In this document: piece after piece, positions 1 to 6,000 of the stretch
Position numbering within the stretch: the stretch's first letter is position 1
Layout: every line of letters begins with the position of its first letter
NCBI GenBank assembly: GCA_023435725.1
Contig: JAEYRD010000101.1
Span: 1 to 19,669, forward strand
DNA length: 19,669 bases
From: Pseudomonadota bacterium
GTDB lineage: Bacteria; Pseudomonadota; Alphaproteobacteria; Rhizobiales; Xanthobacteraceae
Reading direction: 5' to 3'
Made by a program: the position numbers and the translations under genes
Notes under the pieces: model-generated
Databases searched by the model: none
Told to the model about the DNA's origin: nothing
The model's input: only the letters and a program-made list of their open reading frames with translations

Positions 1-531
1 GCCGAGGACAGCGTCGCCACTGCGCGTGCGCTGATGTGGCTGGCGCTAGGCCTGCCGGCGCACGTGCTGATCAAGGCGCTGTCGCCGGCCTTCTTTGCCC
101 GCAGCGACACGATGGCGCCGCTGCTGGCAACGGCCAAAGGCTTCGTGGTCGCCGTCGCGCTCGCGGTTCTGCTCGGGCACTTCTTCGGCGCGAGCGGAAT
201 CGCTGCGAGCATCGCGGCCGGCGCCTGGAGCAGCGCGCTCTCGCTGCTTCGCAAAGGCACAAGTGAATTCGGCTTCTCGGTCGACGCCGCCGCCCGCAAG
301 CGGATGCCGCGGATCGTACTCGCCGCAGCCGCCATGGGCGCCCTGCTTTGGCTGACGACGGGTCTGTCGCCTGCCGGGGCACATGGCCTCATCCGCTTCA
401 TCGTGCTGGGCCTGCAGATCGGGGCCGGAATCGCCGTCTATGGACTGCTCCTGCAAATTCTCGGCGCCGCCTCCTGGCGCGAGGCGATCACCGCGCTGAA
501 ACGGCCCGCCCGGCGGGACCAGCGCGCCTGA
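1..531 (+). CDS. murJ: MurJ/MviN lipid II flippase, C-terminal part (5' truncated by window)
   Basis: The reading frame is open from base 1, so the start lies outside the window and 176 codons are seen. MurJ flips the peptidoglycan precursor lipid II across the inner membrane. The visible part is hydrophobic, with several membrane-length stretches (for example VVAVALAVLLGHFFGASGIA and the final IRFIVLGLQIGAGIAVYGLL) separated by short basic loops. The segment SPAFFARSDTMAPL matches the conserved MurJ motif in which a Phe/Tyr-Ala-Arg-x-Asp-Thr precedes a transmembrane helix. The tail is short and basic (KRPARRDQRA), as expected for a cytoplasmic C-terminus. Adjacency to trpS agrees with the mviN-trpS order I recall from Bradyrhizobium. 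The family is fairly certain; only the C-terminal third can be judged. Confidence 0.82.
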   Translation, partial: AEDSVATARALMWLALGLPAHVLIKALSPAFFARSDTMAPLLATAKGFVVAVALAVLLGHFFGASGIAASIAAGAWSSALSLLRKGTSEFGFSVDAAARKRMPRIVLAAAAMGALLWLTTGLSPAGAHGLIRFIVLGLQIGAGIAVYGLLLQILGAASWREAITALKRPARRDQRA

Positions 532-617
532 GGTCTTCGAATTACCCTTGACGGGGCAGCGCCGCTGTTGGAAACGACGCCGATTACCTTCAGAAAGGCT
601 TGCCAGGAAAACTAACC

Positions 618-1670
618 ATGCCATTCGTTGAACGGGTCTTTTCGGGCGTCCAGCCGACGGGAAATCTGCATCTCGGCAATTATCTCGGCGCGGTCGTCAA
701 CTTCGTGAAGATGCAGGAAACCCATAACTGCATCTATTGCGTCGTCGACATGCACGCGATCACGATGGGGGTGGACGTCTGGGGCGGACCGGCCGAGCTC
801 GCGCGCAACACCCGCGAGGTGACCGCGGCGTTCATCGCCAGCGGCATCGATCCGAAGAAGCATATCGTGTTCAACCAGAGCCAGGTCTCGGGCCATGCCG
901 AGCTCACCTGGATCTTCAACTGCGTCGCGCGCCTGGGCTGGCTGAACCGCATGACCCAGTTCAAGGAGAAGGCCGGCAAGGATCGCGAGAACGTTTCCGT
1001 TGGTCTCTACGACTATCCCGTGCTGATGGCTGCCGACATCCTGCTCTACCGCGCCACCCACGTGCCGGTCGGCGAGGACCAGAAGCAGCATCTCGAGCTC
1101 GCGCGTGACATCGCGCAGAAGTTCAACAACGATTTCGGCGACTCGATCCGCAGCCACGGCGCCAATGACGGCCTGTTCTTCCCGCTGCCGGAACCCCTCA
1201 TCACGGGGCCGGCGACGCGCGTGATGAGCTTGCGCGACGGCACCAAGAAAATGTCGAAGTCGGATCCATCCGACAATTCGCGCATCAACCTGATCGACGA
1301 CGCTGACACCATCGCGCAAAAGATCCGCAAGGCGAAGACCGATCCGGAGCCCCTCCCGACCGAGGAGAAGGGCTTGGAAGCGCGCCCCGAAGCCGACAAT
1401 CTCGTCGGCATCTTCGCCGCACTCTCGGACCGCTCCAAGGCCGACGTGCTGCGCGATTTCGGCGGCGGCCAGTTCTCCAGCTTCAAGAACGCGCTGGCGG
1501 AGCTGTGCGTCACGAAGCTCTCGCCGATCGCCGGCGAGATGAAGCGCCTGGTCGCCGACCCCGGCCATATCGACGCGATCCTGAACGATGGCTCCGACCG
1601 GGCCCGCGCGATCGCCGACGAGACCATGAAACTGTCGAAGGACGTGGTCGGCTTCATTCGCCGGCGCTGA
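618..1670 (+). CDS. trpS: Tryptophanyl-tRNA synthetase
   Basis: A class I aminoacyl-tRNA synthetase of 350 residues, the usual bacterial TrpRS length, that charges tRNA-Trp in the cytoplasm. The N-terminus VFSGVQPTGNLHLGNYLGA carries the HIGH-equivalent H18-L-G-N21, and KKMSKSD at 210-216 is the KMSKS loop. The TrpRS block around YDYPVLMAADILLYRATHVPVGEDQKQH (residues 131-158) is intact and forms the Trp/ATP pocket. I chose ATG 618 because AGGA at 606-609 lies a normal distance upstream and the family signature begins seven residues later. A TTG at 600 in the same frame would add six residues. The 86-base gap after murJ contains a TTGACG (548-553) but no convincing -10. No anomalies seen. Confidence 0.96.
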   Translation: MPFVERVFSGVQPTGNLHLGNYLGAVVNFVKMQETHNCIYCVVDMHAITMGVDVWGGPAELARNTREVTAAFIASGIDPKKHIVFNQSQVSGHAELTWIFNCVARLGWLNRMTQFKEKAGKDRENVSVGLYDYPVLMAADILLYRATHVPVGEDQKQHLELARDIAQKFNNDFGDSIRSHGANDGLFFPLPEPLITGPATRVMSLRDGTKKMSKSDPSDNSRINLIDDADTIAQKIRKAKTDPEPLPTEEKGLEARPEADNLVGIFAALSDRSKADVLRDFGGGQFSSFKNALAELCVTKLSPIAGEMKRLVADPGHIDAILNDGSDRARAIADETMKLSKDVVGFIRRR

Positions 1671-1720
1671 CGACCGCATTTGCGAAATCCGGCCGACGCG
1701 ACAGCGCCGGCCGCCCCCCT

Positions 1721-1739
1721 CTCCCAAAGCCTGAGGGAG
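1721..1739. repeat. Weak GC-rich palindrome after trpS
   Basis: CTCCC (1721-1725) can pair with GGGAG (1735-1739) around a 9-base loop, in a pyrimidine-rich context. It recalls a decayed copy of the CCTCTCCCC/GGGGAGAGG palindrome seen intact at 5060-5084. It has no T-run, so it is not a good terminator. The resemblance could be chance. Confidence 0.25.
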
Positions 1740-1777
1740 TGTGGCAGCATGTCGACCGTGCACACGCCGGGACATGC

Positions 1778-2272
1778 ATGACCAGCAAGCGACTTTGCTT
1801 CGAGCCGGGTCACAAGCCCAAATGCCTCGTCATCGTTGACGACACCGCCGAATGGGATCGCGCGGTCTATTACGCCAGCCGCTGGGCGATCCGAGCCGGC
1901 GGCGGCGTGGTGATGCTGCGCATCATCGAGACCGACGGACAGGACCAGGAATGGCTGGGTGTCGCCGACATCATGCGCGCCGAGGCGCATGAAGCGGCGG
2001 AAGCCGCGCTCGACCGCGCCGCCGGCCGGGCCAACGGCATTGCCGCAATCACGCCGGAGCGCGTCATCCGAGAGGGCGCTGCGATGGAACAGCTGCTCGC
2101 GGTGATCGACGAAGATCCTGAGATCGGCATGCTGGTGCTCGCCGCGACCCCCGGCACCGAAGGGCCCGGGCCATTGGTCGCGCTGCTCGCGCACGCGGTC
2201 GGAACCTTCCCGATCCCCGTGACGATCATTTCCGGCGCGCTGAGCGACCAGAGCGTGGATTCGCTGTCGTAA
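1778..2272 (+). CDS. Universal stress protein (UspA-like) family
   Basis: A 164-residue single-domain protein. KCLVIVDDTAEWDRAVYYAS followed by WAIRAGGGVVMLRII (residues 15-50) is the first beta strand, aspartate-containing loop and helix of the Usp fold. The last strand, FPIPVTIISG, corresponds to the family's ending. The usual ATP-binding signature G-x2-G-x9-G-(S/T) is only loosely matched by PGTEGPGPLVALLAHAVGT (125-143), so ATP binding is uncertain. ATG 1778 is chosen because the domain starts soon after it; the Shine-Dalgarno match (GGGA at 1770-1773) is poor. An upstream in-frame GTG near 1739 would add about 13 residues. The role is probably stress adaptation, but no target can be read from the sequence. 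It lies between trpS and nfuA without obvious functional linkage. Confidence 0.75.
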   Translation: MTSKRLCFEPGHKPKCLVIVDDTAEWDRAVYYASRWAIRAGGGVVMLRIIETDGQDQEWLGVADIMRAEAHEAAEAALDRAAGRANGIAAITPERVIREGAAMEQLLAVIDEDPEIGMLVLAATPGTEGPGPLVALLAHAVGTFPIPVTIISGALSDQSVDSLS

Positions 2273-2286
2273 CGACGATGCTTCTT

Positions 2287-2317
2287 GCCTTCCCCCTTCA
2301 AGAGAGGGTGAGAAGGC
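2287..2317. repeat. Imperfect palindrome / stem-loop after the usp gene
   Basis: GCCTTC (2287-2292) pairs perfectly with GAAGGC (2312-2317), and inside it CCCT (2294-2297) pairs with AGGG (2305-2308). This makes about 10 bp of stem starting 15 bases after the usp stop. There is no T-run. It looks like a diverged member of the palindromic repeat seen at 5060-5084 and could stabilise or end the upstream mRNA. Confidence 0.4.
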
Positions 2318-2329
2318 GGTCTAACTCGC

Positions 2330-2338
2330 TGATATAAC
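2330..2338 (+). promoter_or_regulatory. Candidate extended -10 promoter for nfuA
   Basis: TG-A-TATAAC at 2330-2338 matches an extended -10 element (TGn followed by five of six TATAAT positions). No recognisable -35 lies 16-18 bases upstream, which extended -10 promoters can tolerate. Transcription would start near 2345 and give a leader of about 95 bases before the nfuA ATG. This is a visual match only. Confidence 0.35.
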
Positions 2339-2392
2339 AGCGAAACCGTCCCGCCGCCCCTTGACCGTGCGTTCCCGGTCGCCATCTGCTAG

Positions 2393-2424
2393 TGGATAGA
2401 GCACGCACCGGCCTTGAACCGGTG
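2393..2424 (+). other. tRNA-arm-like hairpin in the nfuA leader
   Basis: CACCGG (2406-2411) pairs perfectly with CCGGTG (2419-2424) around a seven-base loop (CCTTGAA). On the minus strand the same element has a five-pair stem and a TTCAAGG loop, which fits the T-arm consensus TTCRANN. The preceding GTGGATAGAGCAC (2392-2404) resembles a tRNA D-arm read on the plus strand. No complete cloverleaf can be folded on either strand, so this is not called a tRNA gene. The Shine-Dalgarno GGAG (2431-2434) of nfuA lies just outside the stem. It may be a tRNA remnant, a structured leader, or coincidence. Confidence 0.35.
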
Positions 2425-2440
2425 ACGTCTGGAGAAAACC

Positions 2441-3010
2441 ATGTTCATTCAAACCGAAGCCACCCCCAATCCCGCCACGCTGAAGTTCATCCCCGGCCGC
2501 GTCGTGATCGACGGCAGCCCGATGGAGTTTTCGAGCCGCGAATCCGCAGGCCGCTCGCCGCTCGCCGAAAAGCTGTTCGACGTGCCCGGCGTTACCGGTG
2601 TGTTCTACGGATCGGATTTCATCACCGTGACCAAGGCGAACGGCGAATGGCAGCAGCTCAAGCCCGCGATCCTCGGCGCCATCATGGAGCACTACATGTC
2701 CGGTGCACCGCTGCTCGCCGACGGCGCGGCTCAAAACGAGGTCGATCTCGACGACGAGGACGAGTTCTTCGACGAGGCGGACGCCGAGACGGTCGACATG
2801 ATCAAGGATCTGATCGAGACGCGCGTGCGGCCTGCAGTCGCCAATGACGGCGGCGACATCACCTTCCGCGGCTTCAAGGACGGCATCGTCTATCTCAACA
2901 TGAAGGGAGCCTGCTCGGGCTGCCCGTCATCGACCGCGACGCTCCAGCACGGCATCCAGAACCTGCTCAAGCATTTCGTGCCCGACGTGGTCGAAGTCCG
3001 GCCGATGTAA
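2441..3010 (+). CDS. nfuA: NfuA-type Fe-S scaffold/carrier protein (Nfu_N + NifU C-terminal domain)
   Basis: A 189-residue two-domain protein. Residues 1-87 are the Nfu N-terminal domain, opening with the family signature MFIQTEATPNPATLKFIPGR. An acidic linker (DLDDEDEFFDEADAE) leads to the C-terminal NifU-like domain with TRVRPAVANDGGDI and the cluster-ligating C158-S-G-C161. These proteins assemble or carry 4Fe-4S clusters to target enzymes as homodimers joined by the CxxC pairs. The start is well supported by GGAG at 2431-2434. Length and architecture are as usual for alphaproteobacterial and mitochondrial NFU1-like proteins. MiaB, encoded nearby, is an Fe-S enzyme, and NfuA has been linked to MiaB maturation in E. 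coli, but a functional link here is inference. Confidence 0.93.
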   Translation: MFIQTEATPNPATLKFIPGRVVIDGSPMEFSSRESAGRSPLAEKLFDVPGVTGVFYGSDFITVTKANGEWQQLKPAILGAIMEHYMSGAPLLADGAAQNEVDLDDEDEFFDEADAETVDMIKDLIETRVRPAVANDGGDITFRGFKDGIVYLNMKGACSGCPSSTATLQHGIQNLLKHFVPDVVEVRPM

Positions 3011-3024
3011 CGATGAAATCGTCA

Positions 3025-3057
3025 TTCCGGGGCGGTCCGATAGGACCGAACCCGGAA
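3025..3057. repeat. REP-like palindromic repeat (TTCCGGG...CCCGGAA type)
   Basis: TTCCGGG (3025-3031) pairs with CCCGGAA (3051-3057), and the inner CGGTCC (3033-3038) pairs with GGACCG (3043-3048) around a GATA loop, giving 13 bp of stem with a small internal loop. It starts 14 bases after the nfuA stop. The outer arms look like the CATTCCGGGG/AACCCGGAAT palindromes that are very common between Bradyrhizobium genes (from memory). It may act as an mRNA end or stabiliser. Confidence 0.7.
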
Positions 3058-3353
3058 CCTTGAGATTCTCAGGCGAGCAATTGCGCACCATAGTTCGATG
3101 CCGCATGCTCGCCGACATCTCTCCGCGCCGAGGAGAATGCTAATTCGTGAATAATCACGCATTATTGCAATAGCTTAGACTTCCAGAGAGGCTGCAATTG
3201 CCGTGTCCGCACCGAAACGAGGGAACCCGGATCGCATGCTTTTCCCGAACACGTAGAATTACGGGAAACGTAAATTTTTCACGTCCCGCGCGAGTTGTGC
3301 AAGGCGCGAACTTGCTCTGGTTCAGGCTCCCCGGAACCGACTAGATTGCCGCC
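3058..3353 (+). promoter_or_regulatory. Intergenic region before tsaB with AT-rich dyads
   Basis: No gene is visible here. It holds several dyads that stand out in GC-rich surroundings: AATAAT/ATTATT at 3150-3155 and 3161-3166; TTTCCCG/CGGGAAA at 3241-3247 and 3262-3268; and TTACG/CGTAA at 3259-3263 and 3269-3273. The 8-base palindromes GCAATTGC (3077-3084, 3194-3201) and ATTGCAAT (3164-3171) also occur. These could be operators for the downstream tsaB-rimI-fur group, since GCAA-rich boxes recall Mur/Fur sites of Rhizobiales. No -35/-10 pair with proper spacing was found. Confidence 0.35.
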
Positions 3354-4049
3354 ATGCTGATCCTTGCCATCGATACCGCGCTGGAGGCGTGCGCGGCCGC
3401 CGTTCTCGACACCGACGCCGGTGAGCTGCTTGCGCAGGAATCGCAGCTGATGAAGCGCGGCCATGCCGAGGCGCTGATGCCGATGATCGCGCGCGTCATG
3501 CAGTCGGCCGATCTCGCCTTTACCTCGCTCGACCGCATCGCGGTCACCGTCGGCCCGGGAAGTTTCACTGGTCTGCGCGTCGGCATTTCGGCGGCGCGCG
3601 GCCTTGCGCTCGCTGCGAAGCGGCCCGCCGTCGGCCTGACCACCTTGTCGGCCTATGCCGCCGGCATCGTCGGCCGGACCGGAGCGGCGCCGGTGATCTC
3701 GGCGATCGATGCGCGGCATGACCATGTCTATTTCCAGATCGTGGCCGGTGACGGCAGCGAACTGGTGCGGCCGAGGGTTGCTTCCATCGACGAGGCGATT
3801 GCGGCCTCGCAATTCGGAGCGCCGCATCTGGTCGGCAATGCCGCAAATATCCTTGCCGAGCGCTGGCCGAAAGACGCGCCACAGCCAGTCGCCGTCGACG
3901 CACAGCCTGCGCCAGACATCGGCTGGGTCGCGTGGCTTGGCGCCGCGGCCGATCCCGACACGACGCCGGCGCGACCGTTCTATCTGCGCGCGCCCGATGC
4001 AAAGCCGGCCGCACAGCCGCCGCTCGCAGCACAAGCCGCAACCTCATGA
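3354..4049 (+). CDS. tsaB: TsaB, t6A37 tRNA modification subunit
   Basis: A 231-residue YeaZ/TsaB-type ASKHA-fold protein. It works with TsaD and TsaE to transfer the threonylcarbamoyl group made by TsaC to A37 of ANN-decoding tRNAs. The opening MLILAIDTALEACAAAV is the phosphate-1-like motif, and VGPGSFTGLRVGISAARGLA (66-85) is the family's signature loop. TsaD metal ligands are absent, as expected for the non-catalytic paralogue. The start ATG 3354 is set by the conserved N-terminus. There is no Shine-Dalgarno sequence before it, so translation may be leaderless or weakly initiated. Its stop overlaps the rimI start by 4 nt. The tsaB-rimI pair is a recurrent arrangement. Confidence 0.93.
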   Translation: MLILAIDTALEACAAAVLDTDAGELLAQESQLMKRGHAEALMPMIARVMQSADLAFTSLDRIAVTVGPGSFTGLRVGISAARGLALAAKRPAVGLTTLSAYAAGIVGRTGAAPVISAIDARHDHVYFQIVAGDGSELVRPRVASIDEAIAASQFGAPHLVGNAANILAERWPKDAPQPVAVDAQPAPDIGWVAWLGAAADPDTTPARPFYLRAPDAKPAAQPPLAAQAATS

Positions 4050-4531
4050 TGAAATGGTTTTCGGAATGGTGGCGCGGTGGCACGGCCGCCGTCGAGCCCG
4101 CTTCCGCGCGCGACGCCGCGCGGCTCGCGCAGCTTCACGGCGAATCCTTCGCGCGCGGCTGGGGTGAAGGCGAGTTCGAGAGCATGATCGGCGAGCGTAA
4201 TACGCTCGTGCATCGGCTGCGCCTCGGCAGCACGACGATCGGCTTCGCCGTATCGCGGATCGGCGCGGATGAAGCGGAAATCCTTTCGATCGCGGTAGAC
4301 CGAGCTCATCGCGGCCGCGGCCTCTCCCGCACGCTGCTGATGACCCATCTCGGCCACCTCGCAGGGCGCGGCGTCCGCACAATATTTCTTGAAGTCGAGG
4401 AAAATAACCAGCCGGCGCGACAGCTCTACGACCGGAGCGGATTCATGGTGGTCGGGCGCCGCGAACGCTACTATAAGCAGCCGAACGGGGAACAATTGAA
4501 CGCTCTTCTGATGCGACGTGACTTGTCGTAA
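4046..4531 (+). CDS. rimI: RimI-type N-alpha-acetyltransferase (GNAT)
   Basis: A 161-residue GNAT protein. Motif A, with the acetyl-CoA pyrophosphate loop R89-G-R-G-L (consensus R/QxxGxG/A), follows AEILSIAVDRAH. The block FLEVEENNQPARQLYDRSGF with Y142-Y143 is typical of RimI, which acetylates the N-terminal alanine of ribosomal protein S18. A Trp-rich N-terminal extension (MMKWFSEWWRGG) precedes the domain. I chose ATG 4046 because it overlaps the tsaB stop (ATGA), giving translational coupling; ATG 4049 immediately follows as an alternative. Family assignment is strong. The exact substrate is inferred from homology and from the tsaB neighbour. Confidence 0.88.
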   Translation: MMKWFSEWWRGGTAAVEPASARDAARLAQLHGESFARGWGEGEFESMIGERNTLVHRLRLGSTTIGFAVSRIGADEAEILSIAVDRAHRGRGLSRTLLMTHLGHLAGRGVRTIFLEVEENNQPARQLYDRSGFMVVGRRERYYKQPNGEQLNALLMRRDLS

Positions 4532-4567
4532 CATTGATGGCAGAAAGCGCCCCGCAGGCAGACACCC

Positions 4568-5023
4568 ATGACCGCACTGAAACCTTCTTCTGTATCCAAG
4601 ACGTCCGGCATCGAGGCGCGCTGTGCCGCAACCGGCATGCGCATGACCGAGCAGCGGCGCGTCATCGCCCGCGTGCTTGCGGAGGCGGTCGATCATCCGG
4701 ATGTCGAGGAACTGTACCGGCGCTGCGTCGCCGTCGACGACAAGATCTCGATCTCGACGGTGTATCGCACCGTCAAGCTGTTCGAGGATGCCGGCATCAT
4801 CGAACGCCATGATTTCCGCGAGGGCCGCGCGCGCTACGAGCAGATGCGCGACAGCCACCACGACCACCTCATCAATCTGCGCGACGGCAAGGTGATCGAG
4901 TTCACCTCCGAGGAGATCGAGAAGCTTCAGGCGGAGATCGCCCGCAAGCTCGGCTACAGGCTGGTCGATCACCGGCTCGAGCTCTATTGCGTCCCGCTCG
5001 ACGACGACAAGCCGACGAATTAG
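4568..5023 (+). CDS. fur: Fur-family metalloregulator (Fur/Mur type)
   Basis: A 151-residue Fur-superfamily repressor. The N-terminal winged helix carries the recognition helix ISISTVYRTVKLFEDAGI (60-77). The dimerisation and metal-binding domain starts with H97-H-D-H100, followed by GKVIEF and a later H135. The two Cys that bind structural Zn in E. coli Fur (DHLIC-x2-C) are replaced by N103 and D106, and only one Cys (C141) is near the C-terminus. This pattern is seen in alphaproteobacterial Fur/Mur proteins, several of which respond mainly to Mn, including B. japonicum Fur acting on mntH. It lacks the heme-regulatory features of Irr. It sits 36 bases after rimI and may be co-transcribed with tsaB-rimI. 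Whether it senses Mn or Fe is not decidable from sequence alone. Confidence 0.9.
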   Translation: MTALKPSSVSKTSGIEARCAATGMRMTEQRRVIARVLAEAVDHPDVEELYRRCVAVDDKISISTVYRTVKLFEDAGIIERHDFREGRARYEQMRDSHHDHLINLRDGKVIEFTSEEIEKLQAEIARKLGYRLVDHRLELYCVPLDDDKPTN

Positions 5024-5059
5024 TGCTCTTGCGAATTCGCGGCATCGGCGATGTCTCTT

Positions 5060-5084
5060 CACCTCTCCCCATCGGGGAGAGGTG
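5060..5084. repeat. Perfect GC-rich palindrome (REP-like)
   Basis: CACCTCTCCCC (5060-5070) is an exact inverted repeat of GGGGAGAGGTG (5074-5084) around a three-base ATC loop. It lies 36 bases after the fur stop and 45 bases before the HAD gene. It has no T-run. It matches the CTCTCCCC-type palindromes I recall as dispersed repeats in Bradyrhizobium and Rhodopseudomonas. Weaker relatives appear at 1721-1739 and 2287-2317. Confidence 0.75.
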
Positions 5085-5129
5085 GCACCACCCGCGCTCC
5101 ACCAGAGTGGTCAACCAAGTTAGACGCTG

Positions 5130-5810
5130 ATGCCCATCGATCTCATCATCTTCGATTGCGACGGTGTGCTCGTTGACAGCGAGGTCATCTCCTGTCGCGC
5201 GCATGCCGATGTGCTGACGCGGCACGGCTATCCGATCACCTCGGAGCAGGTGTTCGAGCGCTTCCTCGGGCGCTCGACGCGGCAGGCCAATCTCGAGATC
5301 GAGACCGAGCTCGGCCGCAAACTGCCCGAGGCCTATCACGGCGATTTACAGGACGAGCTGTTCCGCTCGTTCGAGGCCGACCTCGAAGCGATCCGCGGCA
5401 TCCACGATGTGCTTGATGTCGTCACGCAAGCTGTCTGCGTCGCCTCGAGCGGTTCGCATCAGCGCATGCGCGTGAGCCTCGGAAGCACCGGTCTTTATGA
5501 CCGCCTCGCGCCGAATATCTTCTCGGCCTCGCAAGTGGAGCACGGCAAGCCGGCGCCGGACCTGTTCCTGTTCGCCGCCAGGGAAATGGGCGTGCCGCCT
5601 GAGCGCTGCGTCGTGATCGAGGACAGCCTTGCCGGCATCGCCGGCGCGCGGGCGGCCGGCATGACCGTGTTCGGCTTTTACGGTGGCAGCCATTGCGGGG
5701 ATGGCCATGCCGAGACCCTGCGCCGGGCCGGCGCCGACCTGACCTTTGCCGACATGCACCAGTTGCCAGAGCTGGTCCGCCGGGTCGGCGCGGACGCCCT
5801 GGCGGGCTGA
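5130..5810 (+). CDS. HAD-superfamily phosphatase (subfamily IA, Gph/YieH-like)
   Basis: A 226-residue haloacid dehalogenase-type hydrolase with all four motifs. Motif I is D9-C-D11-G-V-L-V-D, with D9 as predicted nucleophile and D11 as acid/base. Motif II is the Ser of VASSGSH (106-107). Motif III is K140 in HGKPAPDLF. Motif IV is E164-D165 in VIEDSLAGI. The helical cap lies between residues about 17 and 85, as in subfamily IA, and SSGS is typical of the sugar-phosphate or 6-phosphogluconate phosphatase-like branch. Phosphoglycolate phosphatase is a possible alternative, and the substrate cannot be fixed. ATG 5130 directly precedes motif I and no other start is plausible. It has no evident operon partner. 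Confidence 0.88.
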   Translation: MPIDLIIFDCDGVLVDSEVISCRAHADVLTRHGYPITSEQVFERFLGRSTRQANLEIETELGRKLPEAYHGDLQDELFRSFEADLEAIRGIHDVLDVVTQAVCVASSGSHQRMRVSLGSTGLYDRLAPNIFSASQVEHGKPAPDLFLFAAREMGVPPERCVVIEDSLAGIAGARAAGMTVFGFYGGSHCGDGHAETLRRAGADLTFADMHQLPELVRRVGADALAG

Positions 5811-5909
5811 TTTCGCCCTTCATCGGCATTTGCAGGGTGCACGCAACGCGCTCACGTCCGGAATCCGGTGGTTTTGGCCAGGGAATCCGCATTTGCGCTG
5901 GCGCGCGCT

Positions 5910-5999
5910 CCGGAATGACGCCCGAAGAGCGGCCATTCGCTGGATTTTCGCCCCTCCAGCCTATATCTGGAGGCCGTCTTTCACCTCAATTCCGGGTTC
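5910..5999. repeat. Half-sites of a REP-like palindrome before miaB
   Basis: CCGGAATGAC (5910-5919) is the exact reverse complement of the first ten bases of the repeat region at 3021-3030, and ATTCCGGGTTC (5989-5999) resembles the reverse complement of its other arm. They are 70 bases apart and in swapped order, so they look like remnants of two copies rather than one intact hairpin. Recognition is by eye. Confidence 0.3.
5953..5973 (+). promoter_or_regulatory. Palindrome around a possible -10 box upstream of miaB
   Basis: CCTCCAG (5953-5959) and CTGGAGG (5967-5973) are perfect inverted repeats around CCTATAT. The central CTATAT (5961-5966) resembles the -10 of the rimP promoter at 15676. 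A good -35 is not seen at the proper spacing. If this is a promoter, the dyad would cover its -10 like an operator. If it is transcribed from further upstream, it would form a 7-bp hairpin that sequesters the SD-like GGAGG at 5969-5973. Confidence 0.35.
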
Positions 6000-6000
6000 C

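Noticed and set aside
548..590. TTGACG at 548-553 as the -35 of a trpS promoter
   Set aside because: No -10-like sequence is found 16-19 bases downstream.
612..2194. Long minus-strand open frames (387 and 382 codons) opposite trpS and usp
   Set aside because: They are antisense to genes with clear motifs, and their composition is typical of reverse-frame reading in GC-rich DNA. No recognisable domain.
2392..2470. A tRNA gene near nfuA
   Set aside because: Only single arms resemble tRNA. No acceptor stem or complete cloverleaf forms on either strand and the nfuA coding region overlaps the required span, so it is kept only as a tRNA-like element.
5746..6000. An N-terminal extension of miaB from an upstream in-frame start
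   Set aside because: The extension overlaps the HAD gene, passes through repeat half-sites, and is not part of the MiaB family. The conserved N-terminus starts at 6001.
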